DNA of 64,000 nucleotides from contig CBDBIW010000002.1 of assembly GCA_965206015.1 (NCBI GenBank), forward strand, positions 124,001 through 188,000, given 5' to 3'. The notes under the pieces were generated by a model, which made no database searches, was not told the origin of the DNA, and was given only the letters and a program-made list of their open reading frames with translations. Both the position numbers and the translations under genes were made by a program. Positions 42,562 to 52,318 of this stretch are shown piece by piece (positions within the stretch are counted from its first letter, which is position 1; every line of letters begins with the position of its first letter). This DNA is from JAJCYL01 sp965206015 (GTDB lineage Bacteria; Bacteroidota; Bacteroidia; Cytophagales; Cyclobacteriaceae).

Positions 42562-44226
42562 TTACCTCGGATACCTTATACTTTCCACCATCTCTTGCAC
42601 TTCCTGGGGAGGTTCTGGGGTCATGTAAGACACGACACCTGACACCAGAAAATTCAAGATCATCCCAAGAGTTCCTATCCCTTCTGGTGAGATTCCAAAC
42701 CACCAATTCTCGGCAATATTCAGTTCCGGAGACAAAAACTTGAAGTATATGATATAAAACGATGTAAATAGTAGCCCTATTATCATTCCTGCAATAGCAC
42801 CCTGTTTATTAATCCGTTTACTGAATATTCCCATAATAATGACTGGAAAAAATGAAGATGCGGCTAGTCCAAAGGCAAATGCTACAACTTGAGCAACAAA
42901 TCCCGGTGGATATATTCCAAAGATACCGGCAATAACTACTGCCACTCCGGCGGATATTCTTGCGGCCAGCAATTCACCTTTTTCTGAAATATCCGGATTG
43001 ACCTGTTTCTTAATTAGATCATGGGCGACAGAAGTAGAAATGACCAACAATAAACCCGCAGCAGTTGATAGGGCCGCAGCAAGTCCACCCGCAGCTACTA
43101 AGGCTATTACCCAGTTAGGAAGTTGCGCTATCTCAGGATTGGCAAGAACCATTATGTCTCGGTCAATTATCAATTCGTTCTTTTCAGCATTTGCAACATA
43201 TTGTATTTTCCCATCTCCGTTCTTGTCTGTAAACGCAATCAATCCAGTTTCCTCCCATTTACCAAACCAATCTGGCATATCAGCATAAGTTTGGTTAGAA
43301 ACTGTGTTGATCAAATTTGTTCGAGCAAATGCTGCAACAGCTGGTGCTGTAGTGTAAAGAATAGCAATCAGTATTAACGCATATCCCGCTGAAATTCTTG
43401 CTTCACGAACACCCGGAACAGTAAAGAACCTAACTATCACATGTGGTAGGGCTGCAGTACCTACCATCAGAGCCGCGGTAATAAAGAAAATATCTGTAAG
43501 GCTCTTTTTTGAAGCAGTGTAGGCTGCAAATCCCAATTCTTCATGCAGATCGTCTAACCTATCTAATAAATAAACACCATCAGCCATTGTACTTCCAAAA
43601 CCCAGTTGCGGAATTGGATTGCCAGTCATCAGAATCGAAATGAATATAGCTGGGACCATAAAAGCAAATATGAGCACACAATACTGCGCCACTTGGGTGT
43701 AGGTAATCCCTTTCATTCCACCTAAGACGGCATAGAAAAAGACGATGACCATACCAATAATGACCCCGGTATTGACGTTGACCTCTAAAAACCTGGAGAA
43801 TACGACGCCAACTCCTCTCATTTGACCGGAGACATAAGTGAAAGAAACGAAAATGGCACAGAATACTGCCACCGTCCGTGCTGTATTCGAATAGTAACGA
43901 TCGCCTACAAAATCCGGCACAGTGAATTTTCCGAATTTCCTCAAGTACGGTGCCAACAGCAGGGCCAACAACACGTAACCTCCTGTCCATCCTAGTAGAT
44001 AGACAGCACCATCATAGCCCATAAATGAAATTAGTCCGGCCATGGAAATAAAAGATGCGGCTGACATCCAGTCTGCTGCCGTTGCCATTCCGTTGGCCAA
44101 TGGTGATACATGTCCGCCAGCTACATAAAACTCACTAGTACTACCGGCTCGTGACCAAATGGCAATTCCAATGTAAATAGTAAATGTGACACCTACTAGG
44201 AGGTATGTCCAGGTTTGTACATCCAT
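42562..44226 (-). CDS. Sodium:solute symporter family protein, acetate-permease-like
   Basis: 554 residues with at least 12 hydrophobic segments. SSS-family signatures: MATAADWMSAASFISMAGLI near residue 50, GGMKGITYTQVAQYCVLIF near 168, and GGLAAALSTAAGLLLVISTS near 377. This is the subfamily that sits next to DUF4212, related to ActP. It probably takes up a short-chain carboxylate with Na+. The small DUF4212 gene is just upstream in the same operon. Confidence 0.92.
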   Translation of the reverse strand: MDVQTWTYLLVGVTFTIYIGIAIWSRAGSTSEFYVAGGHVSPLANGMATAADWMSAASFISMAGLISFMGYDGAVYLLGWTGGYVLLALLLAPYLRKFGKFTVPDFVGDRYYSNTARTVAVFCAIFVSFTYVSGQMRGVGVVFSRFLEVNVNTGVIIGMVIVFFYAVLGGMKGITYTQVAQYCVLIFAFMVPAIFISILMTGNPIPQLGFGSTMADGVYLLDRLDDLHEELGFAAYTASKKSLTDIFFITAALMVGTAALPHVIVRFFTVPGVREARISAGYALILIAILYTTAPAVAAFARTNLINTVSNQTYADMPDWFGKWEETGLIAFTDKNGDGKIQYVANAEKNELIIDRDIMVLANPEIAQLPNWVIALVAAGGLAAALSTAAGLLLVISTSVAHDLIKKQVNPDISEKGELLAARISAGVAVVIAGIFGIYPPGFVAQVVAFAFGLAASSFFPVIIMGIFSKRINKQGAIAGMIIGLLFTSFYIIYFKFLSPELNIAENWWFGISPEGIGTLGMILNFLVSGVVSYMTPEPPQEVQEMVESIRYPR

Positions 44227-44234
44227 GATTTTAA

Positions 44235-44492
44235 TTATTTTTCGTCTACTTCAAATTCCTTATCCAACTTATTCATCCATCGCACATAAACGAATATCAG
44301 GATAACAAACACATAGATTGCCCCCTGTTGGGCAAACCAGAAACCCAATTTAAATCCACCTAAACTAATAGTATTTAACTGTTCTATCAGAATGATTCCA
44401 AAGACATAAGAAACAACGAACCAAATGGAAAGTAGAATAGTCAGATACCTGAGATTCTTTTTCCAGTAGACCTCATGAGATTTATCAGACAT
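44235..44492 (-). CDS. DUF4212 small membrane protein (symporter subunit)
   Basis: 85 residues: HEVYWKKNLRYLTILLSIWF, then two hydrophobic segments (about 15-36 and 47-68) with FKLGFWFAQQGAIYVFVILI between and a charged tail. DUF4212 proteins are almost always encoded directly before an SSS symporter, as here (8 bases apart), and likely act as its accessory subunit. Confidence 0.92.
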   Translation of the reverse strand: MSDKSHEVYWKKNLRYLTILLSIWFVVSYVFGIILIEQLNTISLGGFKLGFWFAQQGAIYVFVILIFVYVRWMNKLDKEFEVDEK

Positions 44493-44682
44493 GGTCAGTA
44501 ATTGATGGATAAAACCTAAATCTAATCAATCCACAACATTCTCAATAAGAGAGCCTGGATGACCGTTTGGAAAATTGTTTAGAGTACGCCGCACTTAAGG
44601 GCATATACTACCTATTTCAACCGTGTTACTCTTTCCAGCCTTTTCCAGCATATTCCTACCATGTTTTGCACAGTTTGGAAGC

Positions 44683-44750
44683 TAATCTGCAATCTTAAAA
44701 TATTGATAATTAAAAGTTAACGATTGTCAGATAAAATATTAACTATTACA
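44683..44750. repeat. Short dispersed repeat, copy 1
   Basis: TAATCTGCAATCTTAAAATA and a later GTCAGATAAAATATTAACTA are shared with 50644-50707, with a 4-base length difference in the middle. The copy ends 10 bases outside the left terminal repeat of the IS4-type element. Origin unknown. Confidence 0.7.
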
Positions 44751-44760
44751 GATGGTTGAT

Positions 44761-45890
44761 CAATAGCGTCCTAAACGTTTTAGGAAGCTATGTTGAATCT
44801 TCTTTTTCACACAGGTTAAGGGCATTAATGCTGTTTAATGAAAGAGCACCCCCTGTGTTTGGTTTTTACGGTGATCAGGCGGATGATCAAAAGGGCTGTC
44901 CAGCCATCTATGCAAGTCGATTTTAACAAATAGGTTCAAGCTTAGAAAAGCCACAAGGTTTGAAAGTTGCCAGCCATATTTTGCGAGTTCTTTCAGGAAC
45001 TTGAGGATAACTATAGTCATCAGGGCTGTCCATATCTGAATCATCACAGCATTCTGAGTAGTCCCAATAAATGATTTGATATTTAGCAATTGTTTTATCT
45101 CGCTAAAGAAGATTTCTATCTGCCATCTGCTCTTGTAAAGTTCACTTACTGTGTTTGCTGTCCGGGACATTTGATTAGTAATCAATTCAATGGTTTGTTG
45201 ATGCTGTTCATCCCAAATAGCAATCCTTCGCAGTCGTTCAGGGTATTTCTTTTTGGTTTGATTGCCTGTGAGTTGTATAAGCTCATCTTTTAGAATGTGT
45301 TGATGTCTATCTTCTGGCAGGTCATGTTCTTTAACAGACTCAAATCGAATATTGTCTTTGTGTCTGATCACAAAAAACACCTTGTTGCTGTCCCAAACGT
45401 TGAGCAGGGAAAAATCATTGTAACAGCGATCTGCTACAATCACACTGTTGGATAACAAAGGAATGTCACAGGCTCCCTTATTATCGGCAGTTTACCATCA
45501 GTAACATTGACACAGGCAGGCAGGTTTCCATCATAATCCAGCAGTGTATGCAGTTTCACTGCTCCTTTATGGGTTTTGTATTTAGCCCAATCGAAAAGAC
45601 GCAAACAAAGGCTAATGGTCGTTGAGTCTGGTAGGAAAATTTTAGACTTAATTTTGAATTTGGTCTGTCGAAATCCTGCCAAATGCGTCCAACTATCACA
45701 GCCCTTCTGATATTTATCAGTCTGCTTTTCCTGTACTAATTTTTTGAATGAGTTACGGTCAATCTTAGAGATGACCTGAGAAAACAAATTTATATTTGAC
45801 ATGCAGGGATGGGGTTTGTTCTACAACTCAAAGATAATTTGAGATACGGATTTCTTCCCTGCTACTTTTTAAACGTTTAGGATGCTATTG
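44761..45890 (-). mobile_element. IS4-family element, internally deleted, with 20-bp terminal repeats
   Basis: Left end CAATAGCGTCCTAAACGTTT (44761-44780). The right end is its inverse with one mismatch (45871-45890, read on the minus strand as CAATAGCATCCTAAACGTTT). 1130 bp, short for its group because of deletions in the transposase gene. No flanking duplication seen. The right repeat contains the start codon of the next gene. Confidence 0.85.
44835..45802 (-). pseudogene. IS4-family transposase, deleted and frameshifted
   Basis: From ATG 45802: MSNINLFSQVISKIDRNSFK, KYQKGCDSWTHL, then a jump directly to KIFLPDSTTISLCLRLFDWA; about 60 residues expected between are missing. After KLHTLLDYDGNLPACVNVTD the frame breaks near 45455 and resumes as MLSNSVIVADRCYNDFSLLN (second Asp region), with the Y-2-R-3-E-6-K signature YKSRWQIEIFFSEIK and a normal C-terminus. 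Clearly the same group as the remnant at 27.4-27.9 kb. Confidence 0.9.
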
Positions 45891-47501
45891 AAAATTTACC
45901 TCTTTCTGTACTTTGTACTATTGGTCCTGTTCGTCGGGGACCACAGCATTCGCGATTTCGATGAAGCTGTTTATCTCAATGCCAGTAAGATTATGCGAAC
46001 TTCAGGTTCGTACCTTGTCCCAGAATATTATTGGGGTGAACCCAGAACTAATAAACCCATAGGTCTGTACTGGGCCATTTTGACCGGTCAATTCATTTTC
46101 GGAGAGAATCTGCCTGGTGCCAGGATTATTTCAATAACCGGAGCATTTTTTACCCTAATATTTACTTATAAAATTGCCAATTTGCTCTTCCCTGATAAAA
46201 AGAAAAATGAAATGGTTGTTGTTGTTCTTTCCGCGACACCATTCTTCTTTCATATGACCTGGTTGATTAAACCTGAAATGGTATTGGTAACCTTTATAAC
46301 CATTGCACATTATTACTTACTGAGAATTCTCAAATCTGATGAAAGAAACAATAAAGATATCATTGCCTTTTATGCCGCTATGGCTTTTGGGTTTATGATA
46401 AAAGGCCCCCCAGCAGTGATATTTCCCTTGTTAACAGCTATAATTTATCGTGTAGTAGTTAATAAGCCAGACTGGAGTTTTGTCATGTTATCAATTAGAG
46501 GATGGTCTGTGTTTTTAATCATCGTTCTGCCTTGGTATCTGTATCTACTCAATCAGTTTGGGTTGGAATATTTTATGGAGACATTTAATCGGGAAATCGT
46601 TCAACGAATAACTTACAACAACCAATCGTATTCTCAGGGGCTGTCCTTAATCACCTTTTCACCATGGATATGGGTTATTTTATCAAGGTTAAAATTGCGG
46701 AGTCCACGTCAGCAATTTATGGCCGCAGATAGAAACACGCTTTATCCCATTTTATGGTTTAGTTCAAGTTTCCTTTTTATAGTGCTATTCGTTCGTGAGT
46801 ATCACAATCACTACTCACTGGATTACATTGTTCCGGCTTCACTCCTTGCCAATGGAGTTTTGAATAAAGGCAATTACAAGAAATTATTTATTAGTATCTT
46901 TTTTTTAACCTCAAGTGTTTACTTCCTGGCTTTCTATTTTTCACCAATTTCATTAATTGATCCTGCTTTTTTTCTTATTGGTTTTGGATTGCTGGTATTA
47001 AGTGTATTAGCCATTTATTTCTCCGGAAACAACGAAATGACTGTTTGGTTGACCGCCTCGTTGGTTATGGTGAACTTGTGGTACAATTATCTTTGGATAC
47101 AACCCAACCTGGATATTTCTCCGATGACTAAATTCATTGCAAATATTGAGTCAGATGCAGGAGATATTGCTGTCTCGAACCGGTTGATTAATATTGATTT
47201 TTCTTTTTTTTGGTGGCAATTGGGCGGTCAGGCAGGATCTTCTTATTATTCCAATAAAGAGGAGTTTTCAGGTAAAATAAAGACGCCATCAAAAAATTTG
47301 AAATATGCTATATGCAGTGAGCAGACCTTCAACGATTCGAAAGACCTAATCACCGAGAATTGGTTTGTCCTGAATAAAAGCTTTTTCTATCAAGGCGATT
47401 ATCAGGAAGAGAAGGGAGTATTTGAGAAAATCAAGGATTTCTTACTCACTGGCGACATTAACGAAGTGCTCCATGAATATGTCCTTCTAAAGGTTAAATG
47501 A
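45882..47501 (+). CDS. Glycosyltransferase family 39 (ArnT-like)
   Basis: 539 residues, N-terminal TM helix, then DHSIRDFDEAVYLNASKIMR with the catalytic acidic residue of the first periplasmic loop, WGEPRTNKPIGLYWAI, and about ten more hydrophobic segments. A soluble-like C-terminal tail follows. Transfers a sugar from a lipid-linked donor to lipid A or protein. The start ATG 45882 lies within the terminal repeat of the neighbouring IS, and a stop four codons upstream limits the frame. The N-terminus nevertheless looks complete. Confidence 0.88.
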   Translation: MLLKIYLFLYFVLLVLFVGDHSIRDFDEAVYLNASKIMRTSGSYLVPEYYWGEPRTNKPIGLYWAILTGQFIFGENLPGARIISITGAFFTLIFTYKIANLLFPDKKKNEMVVVVLSATPFFFHMTWLIKPEMVLVTFITIAHYYLLRILKSDERNNKDIIAFYAAMAFGFMIKGPPAVIFPLLTAIIYRVVVNKPDWSFVMLSIRGWSVFLIIVLPWYLYLLNQFGLEYFMETFNREIVQRITYNNQSYSQGLSLITFSPWIWVILSRLKLRSPRQQFMAADRNTLYPILWFSSSFLFIVLFVREYHNHYSLDYIVPASLLANGVLNKGNYKKLFISIFFLTSSVYFLAFYFSPISLIDPAFFLIGFGLLVLSVLAIYFSGNNEMTVWLTASLVMVNLWYNYLWIQPNLDISPMTKFIANIESDAGDIAVSNRLINIDFSFFWWQLGGQAGSSYYSNKEEFSGKIKTPSKNLKYAICSEQTFNDSKDLITENWFVLNKSFFYQGDYQEEKGVFEKIKDFLLTGDINEVLHEYVLLKVK

Positions 47502-47533
47502 AGTTAGAGTTATTATTTTCAAATCGACTGCTT

Positions 47534-50179
47534 TTATAACCTGAATCTATAAGTAAATTTCAAAAGAAATATATTGTGGGCAGTTGAATCGAATAACCTG
47601 GAATTCAAGGAACCGAACGAATTGGAATCCTGAATACTTATATCCTGGGTTCTGTTCTGAGTCCAGACGAGAAATAAAGTCGAGCCGGGAATGTACTCCC
47701 AACGCAATACCATATTCGATCTGAATTGCACAAAGTTGAAATCGGGATCGTCAAAACTGTAATCGGTTATACCATCATTGTTTTCGTCGACCGCATATTC
47801 CTCGTTTTCTGAGTCGTGGACTATTTGGTCATTTGTTATTAAATCGAATCGAGCAGTATAATCTGAGTCTAAAGAGTTAGTGACTCTTTTGAAATCTTGG
47901 TACTCACCTTTTGAAATAAATGGCTGACCCCAATATTGTAATGACAGATTGGGATTAAAATTGTAGGTAAACCTTAACGACAGGCTGTAAGTGTTTTGAT
48001 TAACTTCCCCTAGGATAATCGGGTTATCACTTGCCGTGCCCAATTCTGGAGTTTCAACATATTGAACTTCATTGTCGTTGAAAGATGCGTTTGGCTCAAC
48101 TGAGATGTTGAACGCATCAATCGGACGATAATTAAACTGCATCCAAAATCCCTGACCACGATTCCATCCTTCAAATCCCCAGAAATTCCAATGGTTAATC
48201 CTAACATTTAACCTTTTGCGGTCATCAGTACCTATGTAATACCACTGATTGATACCGCCAGGTAATATAAAGGAAGGGCCACCCCTGAGATCTGCATTGG
48301 AAATTTGGTTGGCAATTCCCGTAACTCCGGTTCCCATTCTCCAGAAATTCTTAAAATTAAGGTGGTAATTGGTATTGATGGCTTTGTAGGTACTTACACC
48401 ACCAAAATCCCAGTTGAGGTATTCATTAAAATTCAATCTCATCCAGCGAAAAATGCTGAATGGTTTTAATATCCGGTATTGAATCCATCCATACTGATTG
48501 ATAAAATCAGTATTTCGCAGAAATCCTGCATCATTCAAATCCAGTTGGGGACTACGGTAGGTAACCCCGGTTTGATAGATGATATTACCAGCACTCTTAC
48601 CAAAATTGAATGTGCCTCCGCTTCCGGTTAGTGATGTCCTGGTAGAATCAAGCCTGTTGTGATTCTGACCGGGCCGTTGAAAATATCTCTCTGAGGAAGT
48701 TTGTGTCCTGGTAATGGATTCGGCCGTACCCTTGACCGTGCTAAAGACGGTGTTAAGTGTAACGTAATATTTGCGCTCCTTCCATCGATGTGTGAAGTCC
48801 AACCCACCTGTAACAGCTCCTTTGTGAAGGAACTCCAATTGCTCATGGTTAATCTTGCGATTTGTACTGGTTATCATTCCTCCAATGACTGTATTTCCAT
48901 CATTGATATCCTGTTGTACCCTTCCGACCAGGTAATTTGTTAAAGGCTCCACAGTCATCGGTCTGCGCTTCCCGGCCGCATCGATTTCAGCATCTTCTCT
49001 CCTGGTAACTGATTCCAAAAGACCCCATGAAAACCCGTTTTTGTTCTTGCCCGTCAATTTTGCCGCACCAACTATTCTGGTATTGTTCGGTTCTCTGACA
49101 AACTCATTGTCCTGTTTATCAGGACTAAACTGGGGGCTGCGCCCAATTCGTCGGGAGTAGAATAGATTATCGTTCCCAAATGACCCACCTGCTTCAGCCT
49201 CAGTGACCTGAAAATTCAGGATATTGTTTCCCTCAAGAAAGAAAGGCCTTTGTTCCCTGAAAAATACTTGAAAGGCTCCAAGGTTCACCTGGGATGGGTC
49301 GGCCTCCACCTGGCCGAAATCAGGATTAACTGTAAAATCCAGGGTTATGTCGCTGGTAATTCCAATTTTACCATCTAATCCTGCTCTAATATCGCTGGCT
49401 TTGCCGGTGGCAAAGGGGTTGCCCTCTTCTTTTTCGAAGTGCTCCGTGCTCGCAACTACATAAGGTTGAATCTCAACCTGCTTTTGGGGTTTAATGCCTT
49501 TAAGTCCTCGCAATTCTCCAAATCGATGCACATAGCCCGGAGCGTCCGGAGGGGCATACACCCAATGAGACAGTTCTTGATTTCGGAAAAATCTTCGTTG
49601 CAACTGAAGTCCCCAAGTGTGTTCGGGTTTATCAGCAAAGCGTAGTTGACTAAGCGGAATTTGGTATTCGGCCAGCCATCCCATGTCATCCATACTGGTT
49701 TTGAGGTACCAAACAGGATTCCACTTTTCATCCCAGCTATCTCCATTATTGGTGACATATTCATCGCCCTTCACACCTGAGGCTGTGGCCGTGAATGAAA
49801 ATGCTGTTCGCTTATCGTGATAGCTGTCAATGCTGATCTCTACCCAATCACCTACGAATCCATCTCTCCTTGACATACGTTTGACAATTTTGTCCGGTTC
49901 GGAATCGAATGCCCTAATGAGGACATATAGGTTCTTGTCGTCATACAGTATCTTAAAAGCAGTTTGCTCACTGGGGGCTTCACCCTGTGTGGGTTCTCTT
50001 TGGGTGAATTCCCCTGACCATTCCACTTCATTCCAAGCCGGATCATCTCCCAGACCGTCTATGGTAATCGCTGAAGGGGTTCTTGCCGTCTCATATGATT
50101 TTACTTCGTCTTGATTATCGCTGGCCCAGGCCCTAGATATTAGCAGTGAAAAAGTGATCCTGATCCATAAGTACCGCAT
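47534..50179 (-). CDS. DUF5916 outer-membrane protein with CBM9-like domain
   Basis: 881 residues. Signal peptide (MRYLWIRITFSLLISRAWAS). N-terminal family-9 carbohydrate-binding-like domain (ITIDGLGDDPAWNEVEWSGE, FKILYDDKNLYVLIRAFD). A DUF5916 beta-barrel follows from about 235, recognised by VNPDFGQVEADPSQVNLGAF, FFREQRPFFLEG and YSRRIGRSP, ending FLLKFTYRFRL with a terminal aromatic-basic pattern of barrel strands. Function unknown; common in Bacteroidota. Confidence 0.9.
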   Translation of the reverse strand: MRYLWIRITFSLLISRAWASDNQDEVKSYETARTPSAITIDGLGDDPAWNEVEWSGEFTQREPTQGEAPSEQTAFKILYDDKNLYVLIRAFDSEPDKIVKRMSRRDGFVGDWVEISIDSYHDKRTAFSFTATASGVKGDEYVTNNGDSWDEKWNPVWYLKTSMDDMGWLAEYQIPLSQLRFADKPEHTWGLQLQRRFFRNQELSHWVYAPPDAPGYVHRFGELRGLKGIKPQKQVEIQPYVVASTEHFEKEEGNPFATGKASDIRAGLDGKIGITSDITLDFTVNPDFGQVEADPSQVNLGAFQVFFREQRPFFLEGNNILNFQVTEAEAGGSFGNDNLFYSRRIGRSPQFSPDKQDNEFVREPNNTRIVGAAKLTGKNKNGFSWGLLESVTRREDAEIDAAGKRRPMTVEPLTNYLVGRVQQDINDGNTVIGGMITSTNRKINHEQLEFLHKGAVTGGLDFTHRWKERKYYVTLNTVFSTVKGTAESITRTQTSSERYFQRPGQNHNRLDSTRTSLTGSGGTFNFGKSAGNIIYQTGVTYRSPQLDLNDAGFLRNTDFINQYGWIQYRILKPFSIFRWMRLNFNEYLNWDFGGVSTYKAINTNYHLNFKNFWRMGTGVTGIANQISNADLRGGPSFILPGGINQWYYIGTDDRKRLNVRINHWNFWGFEGWNRGQGFWMQFNYRPIDAFNISVEPNASFNDNEVQYVETPELGTASDNPIILGEVNQNTYSLSLRFTYNFNPNLSLQYWGQPFISKGEYQDFKRVTNSLDSDYTARFDLITNDQIVHDSENEEYAVDENNDGITDYSFDDPDFNFVQFRSNMVLRWEYIPGSTLFLVWTQNRTQDISIQDSNSFGSLNSRLFDSTAHNIFLLKFTYRFRL

Positions 50180-50460
50180 CTGAGCTTTGACTTATCAGTT
50201 TGCATTAAAGACAACCAATAGTTAAATCAGTTGCTTTGAACAGTTTACTCTTACTTTATGCTATTAGTTACATGGACATACATATCTTACATAGACATAC
50301 ATATCTAATGTACTAATGGTGTAAGAACTTCAATGAAGAGACAATTCCTACCCATTTCCATTACACATAAACATAAAATGCACTAAAAATTTATGAAGAC
50401 GTCCAAACTGATTCTATCATTCAATAAGAAGTTTTAGATTAGGAGAAATATCCGGGTTGT
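50180..50460. promoter_or_regulatory. Upstream region of the DUF5916 gene with two 19-bp direct repeats
   Basis: Two head-to-tail copies of TTACATGGACATACATATC lie at 50268-50286 and 50287-50305 (one mismatch, G to A), 89-126 bases before the DUF5916 start. Such adjacent repeats often bind a dimeric regulator. No promoter could be placed with confidence, and no gene is seen in this stretch. Confidence 0.5.
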
Positions 50461-50574
50461 GAATAAAAGAATCTTAAGCATCATTCTAGGACCAATTAGT
50501 TTTGCCATTATTTTACTGCTTGGCCCTGTAGAAGGAATCCCGGCTGTAACCCATAACTTTACAGGCCTGTGATA
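50461..50574 (+). pseudogene. N-terminal stub of a SLC13/DASS-type anion transporter
   Basis: From GTG 50461: MNKRILSIILGPISFAIILL, LGPVEGIPAVTHNFTGL, then TGA. This resembles the first TM helix and following loop of divalent-anion:sodium symporters. Weak continuation in other frames (YVA, LLG) soon fades. No other part of the gene is present. Confidence 0.45.
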
Positions 50575-50643
50575 CGTTGCCTGATTGCTTGGCTAACTCC
50601 AATATGCCAAGTTCCGAATGGATAATCTTTTATTCATTACTCA

Positions 50644-50707
50644 TAATCTGAAATCTTAAAATATTTATAATTAAAAATTATCGTCAGATAAAATATTAAC
50701 TATTACA
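50644..50707. repeat. Short dispersed repeat, copy 2
   Basis: Matches 44683-44750 in the same orientation. It lies in a gene-free stretch between the transporter stub and the YdeI-like gene. The interval 50708-50817 shows nothing further. Confidence 0.7.
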
Positions 50708-50817
50708 AATTAGCTGTATTCTAAAACCGAACTCAGGCTATTGATGATCAAGGATAGTTCAGTGTTAATGAGCCGGGTTCCATTCTCGAAAGCGTGGGGC
50801 TACTTAATCTTTGTAGT

Positions 50818-51309
50818 TCATTCCTGATCATAGTATTTCAATTTCTTTTGGAGTCGATTCATCATTTTGATAATGCGTTCTGTCTTTGTTGTGTCACTCT
50901 TTGCTTTATAAATCCAATCGAGGTATGCTTTCCGTTCACCTTCAGTGAACGCCAGAAATGTTTGATAGGATTGTTTTGGCCCAACCTTAAAACAGTCAAT
51001 TATTTCATTCGGAATTTCGAGCGAAGATTCATCTGAATAAATTAGCACCTTAAAGTAATCTCCAGCCTGTTTGCCAATTTTCTTACGGATTTCAGCTTTC
51101 ACCGGCAAGAACAAACTTCCATTACCCACAGGCATGAGTTTATACTGATTTATTTCGAAATCATCGATGGCACCCTTAACCTTAACCCACCCAAAGGGAT
51201 TGTTTTTATCCTGAAAAATTTCCGGGATAGCGGCATATGTCCAACCGCCTTTACCAGGAAATTTCTGTGACAAGTAGTTTGAGTTTACCAAGGAGTCTTT
51301 TTGCGTCAT
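50818..51309 (-). CDS. YdeI/DUF1905 family protein
   Basis: Start at ATG 51309 (MTQKDSLVNSNYLSQKFPGK); the frame is open to 51363. DUF1905 part: GGWTYAAIPEIFQDKNNPFG, WVKVKGAIDDFEINQYKLMP and LPVKAEIRKKIGKQAGDYFK. C-terminal YdeI-type helices: AFTEGERKAYLDWIYKAKSD, ERIIKMMNRLQKK. Related proteins are described as bacteriocin-protection or OmpD-associated. The true role is unclear. It may be the last gene of the ECF operon. Confidence 0.82.
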   Translation of the reverse strand: MTQKDSLVNSNYLSQKFPGKGGWTYAAIPEIFQDKNNPFGWVKVKGAIDDFEINQYKLMPVGNGSLFLPVKAEIRKKIGKQAGDYFKVLIYSDESSLEIPNEIIDCFKVGPKQSYQTFLAFTEGERKAYLDWIYKAKSDTTKTERIIKMMNRLQKKLKYYDQE

Positions 51310-51346
51310 TAAATGATTAAAACGAGGATGTTCGGGATTGTGTTTT

Positions 51347-52288
51347 TCAAAAACCAAACCCAACCCTTATACCCGGAAATACTTTGTTAAAATTACTTTT
51401 AAAATACAGGTGTGGGCTCACGGTGACAGCTTTGACCGGAGACCACCTGAAACCTAATTTCATGGTATTTTTATAGAATAGATCACCTTCTTTTGCAATC
51501 AAATAGCCCAATTCGACTCCTAAATAATCAGGTTTGGCATTTTTAGCATTGATGGCCCATTGGTAACCGAGGTTCAGAAAAGTGTTGACGTTAATTGCAT
51601 CTGCTGTTGGAAAGTCAAATAGAAGAGTTGAGGAAATATAGGGACTTCTCACCATTCCTTTTTTCCTAAAACCTAAAGCAATTTTAAAGGATAAATCCGG
51701 TATCCAAGTGTTTTTAACCAAGCCTGCCCCTGCTCCGGAATTTATTTCCAGAAAATCCAGATCATTATTTTTGACCTCGATTTCCCGGACATTCTCATTA
51801 ACACATTCGTAATATAGGGACCTCGACCAGGGCTTTTTATCAGGAAGAATAGCAATGACTTTCTCAAGACAATTTAAAAGAGCCAATTCGGGAATCTTCG
51901 AAAGATCGGCGGTAGTGATGTAAATCTGGAAGTCTTCAATGCTGATTATGGCCTGGTCTCTGAAACCGGTGTTACTCACTGCTCCGTTTTTTATTAAATA
52001 GACCAACTTAGTATCTCCGGTTTCTACCGTTAAGGAATTATCATGTGAATACCTGACCAAGTCCGCAGTTTCTGATGATAATTCATCCTTGATATCTGGT
52101 ATCATTTTGATAAACATTTCCAAGGCGGAGCAGGCTTTGTCTGAGGATTTAAGATTACCGTAATTTGGTAATGCCACTTTAATCTCCACTCGATTGTCTA
52201 CATAAACGATGACCGAGTCACCGACAAATTGAGAAAATCCAAGTGTTGGCAGTGTAGCTATAGTGAGAATCAGACCTGGTCGTTTCAT
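51347..52288 (-). CDS. Predicted outer-membrane protein of unknown family
   Basis: 313 residues. Signal peptide MKRPGLILTIATLPTLGFSQ. An N-terminal domain of alpha/beta character to about 170, then strands typical of a small beta-barrel (FLEINSGAGAGLV, LSFKIALGFRKKG, AINVNTFLNLGYQWAIN, MKLGFRWSPVKAV) ending in Phe (GIRVGFGF). Located 30 bases downstream of the anti-sigma candidate, so probably part of that operon. Confidence 0.65.
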   Translation of the reverse strand: MKRPGLILTIATLPTLGFSQFVGDSVIVYVDNRVEIKVALPNYGNLKSSDKACSALEMFIKMIPDIKDELSSETADLVRYSHDNSLTVETGDTKLVYLIKNGAVSNTGFRDQAIISIEDFQIYITTADLSKIPELALLNCLEKVIAILPDKKPWSRSLYYECVNENVREIEVKNNDLDFLEINSGAGAGLVKNTWIPDLSFKIALGFRKKGMVRSPYISSTLLFDFPTADAINVNTFLNLGYQWAINAKNAKPDYLGVELGYLIAKEGDLFYKNTMKLGFRWSPVKAVTVSPHLYFKSNFNKVFPGIRVGFGF

Positions 52289-52318
52289 GTGTGATTAGTT
52301 TTTATTCTATTATCAGTT

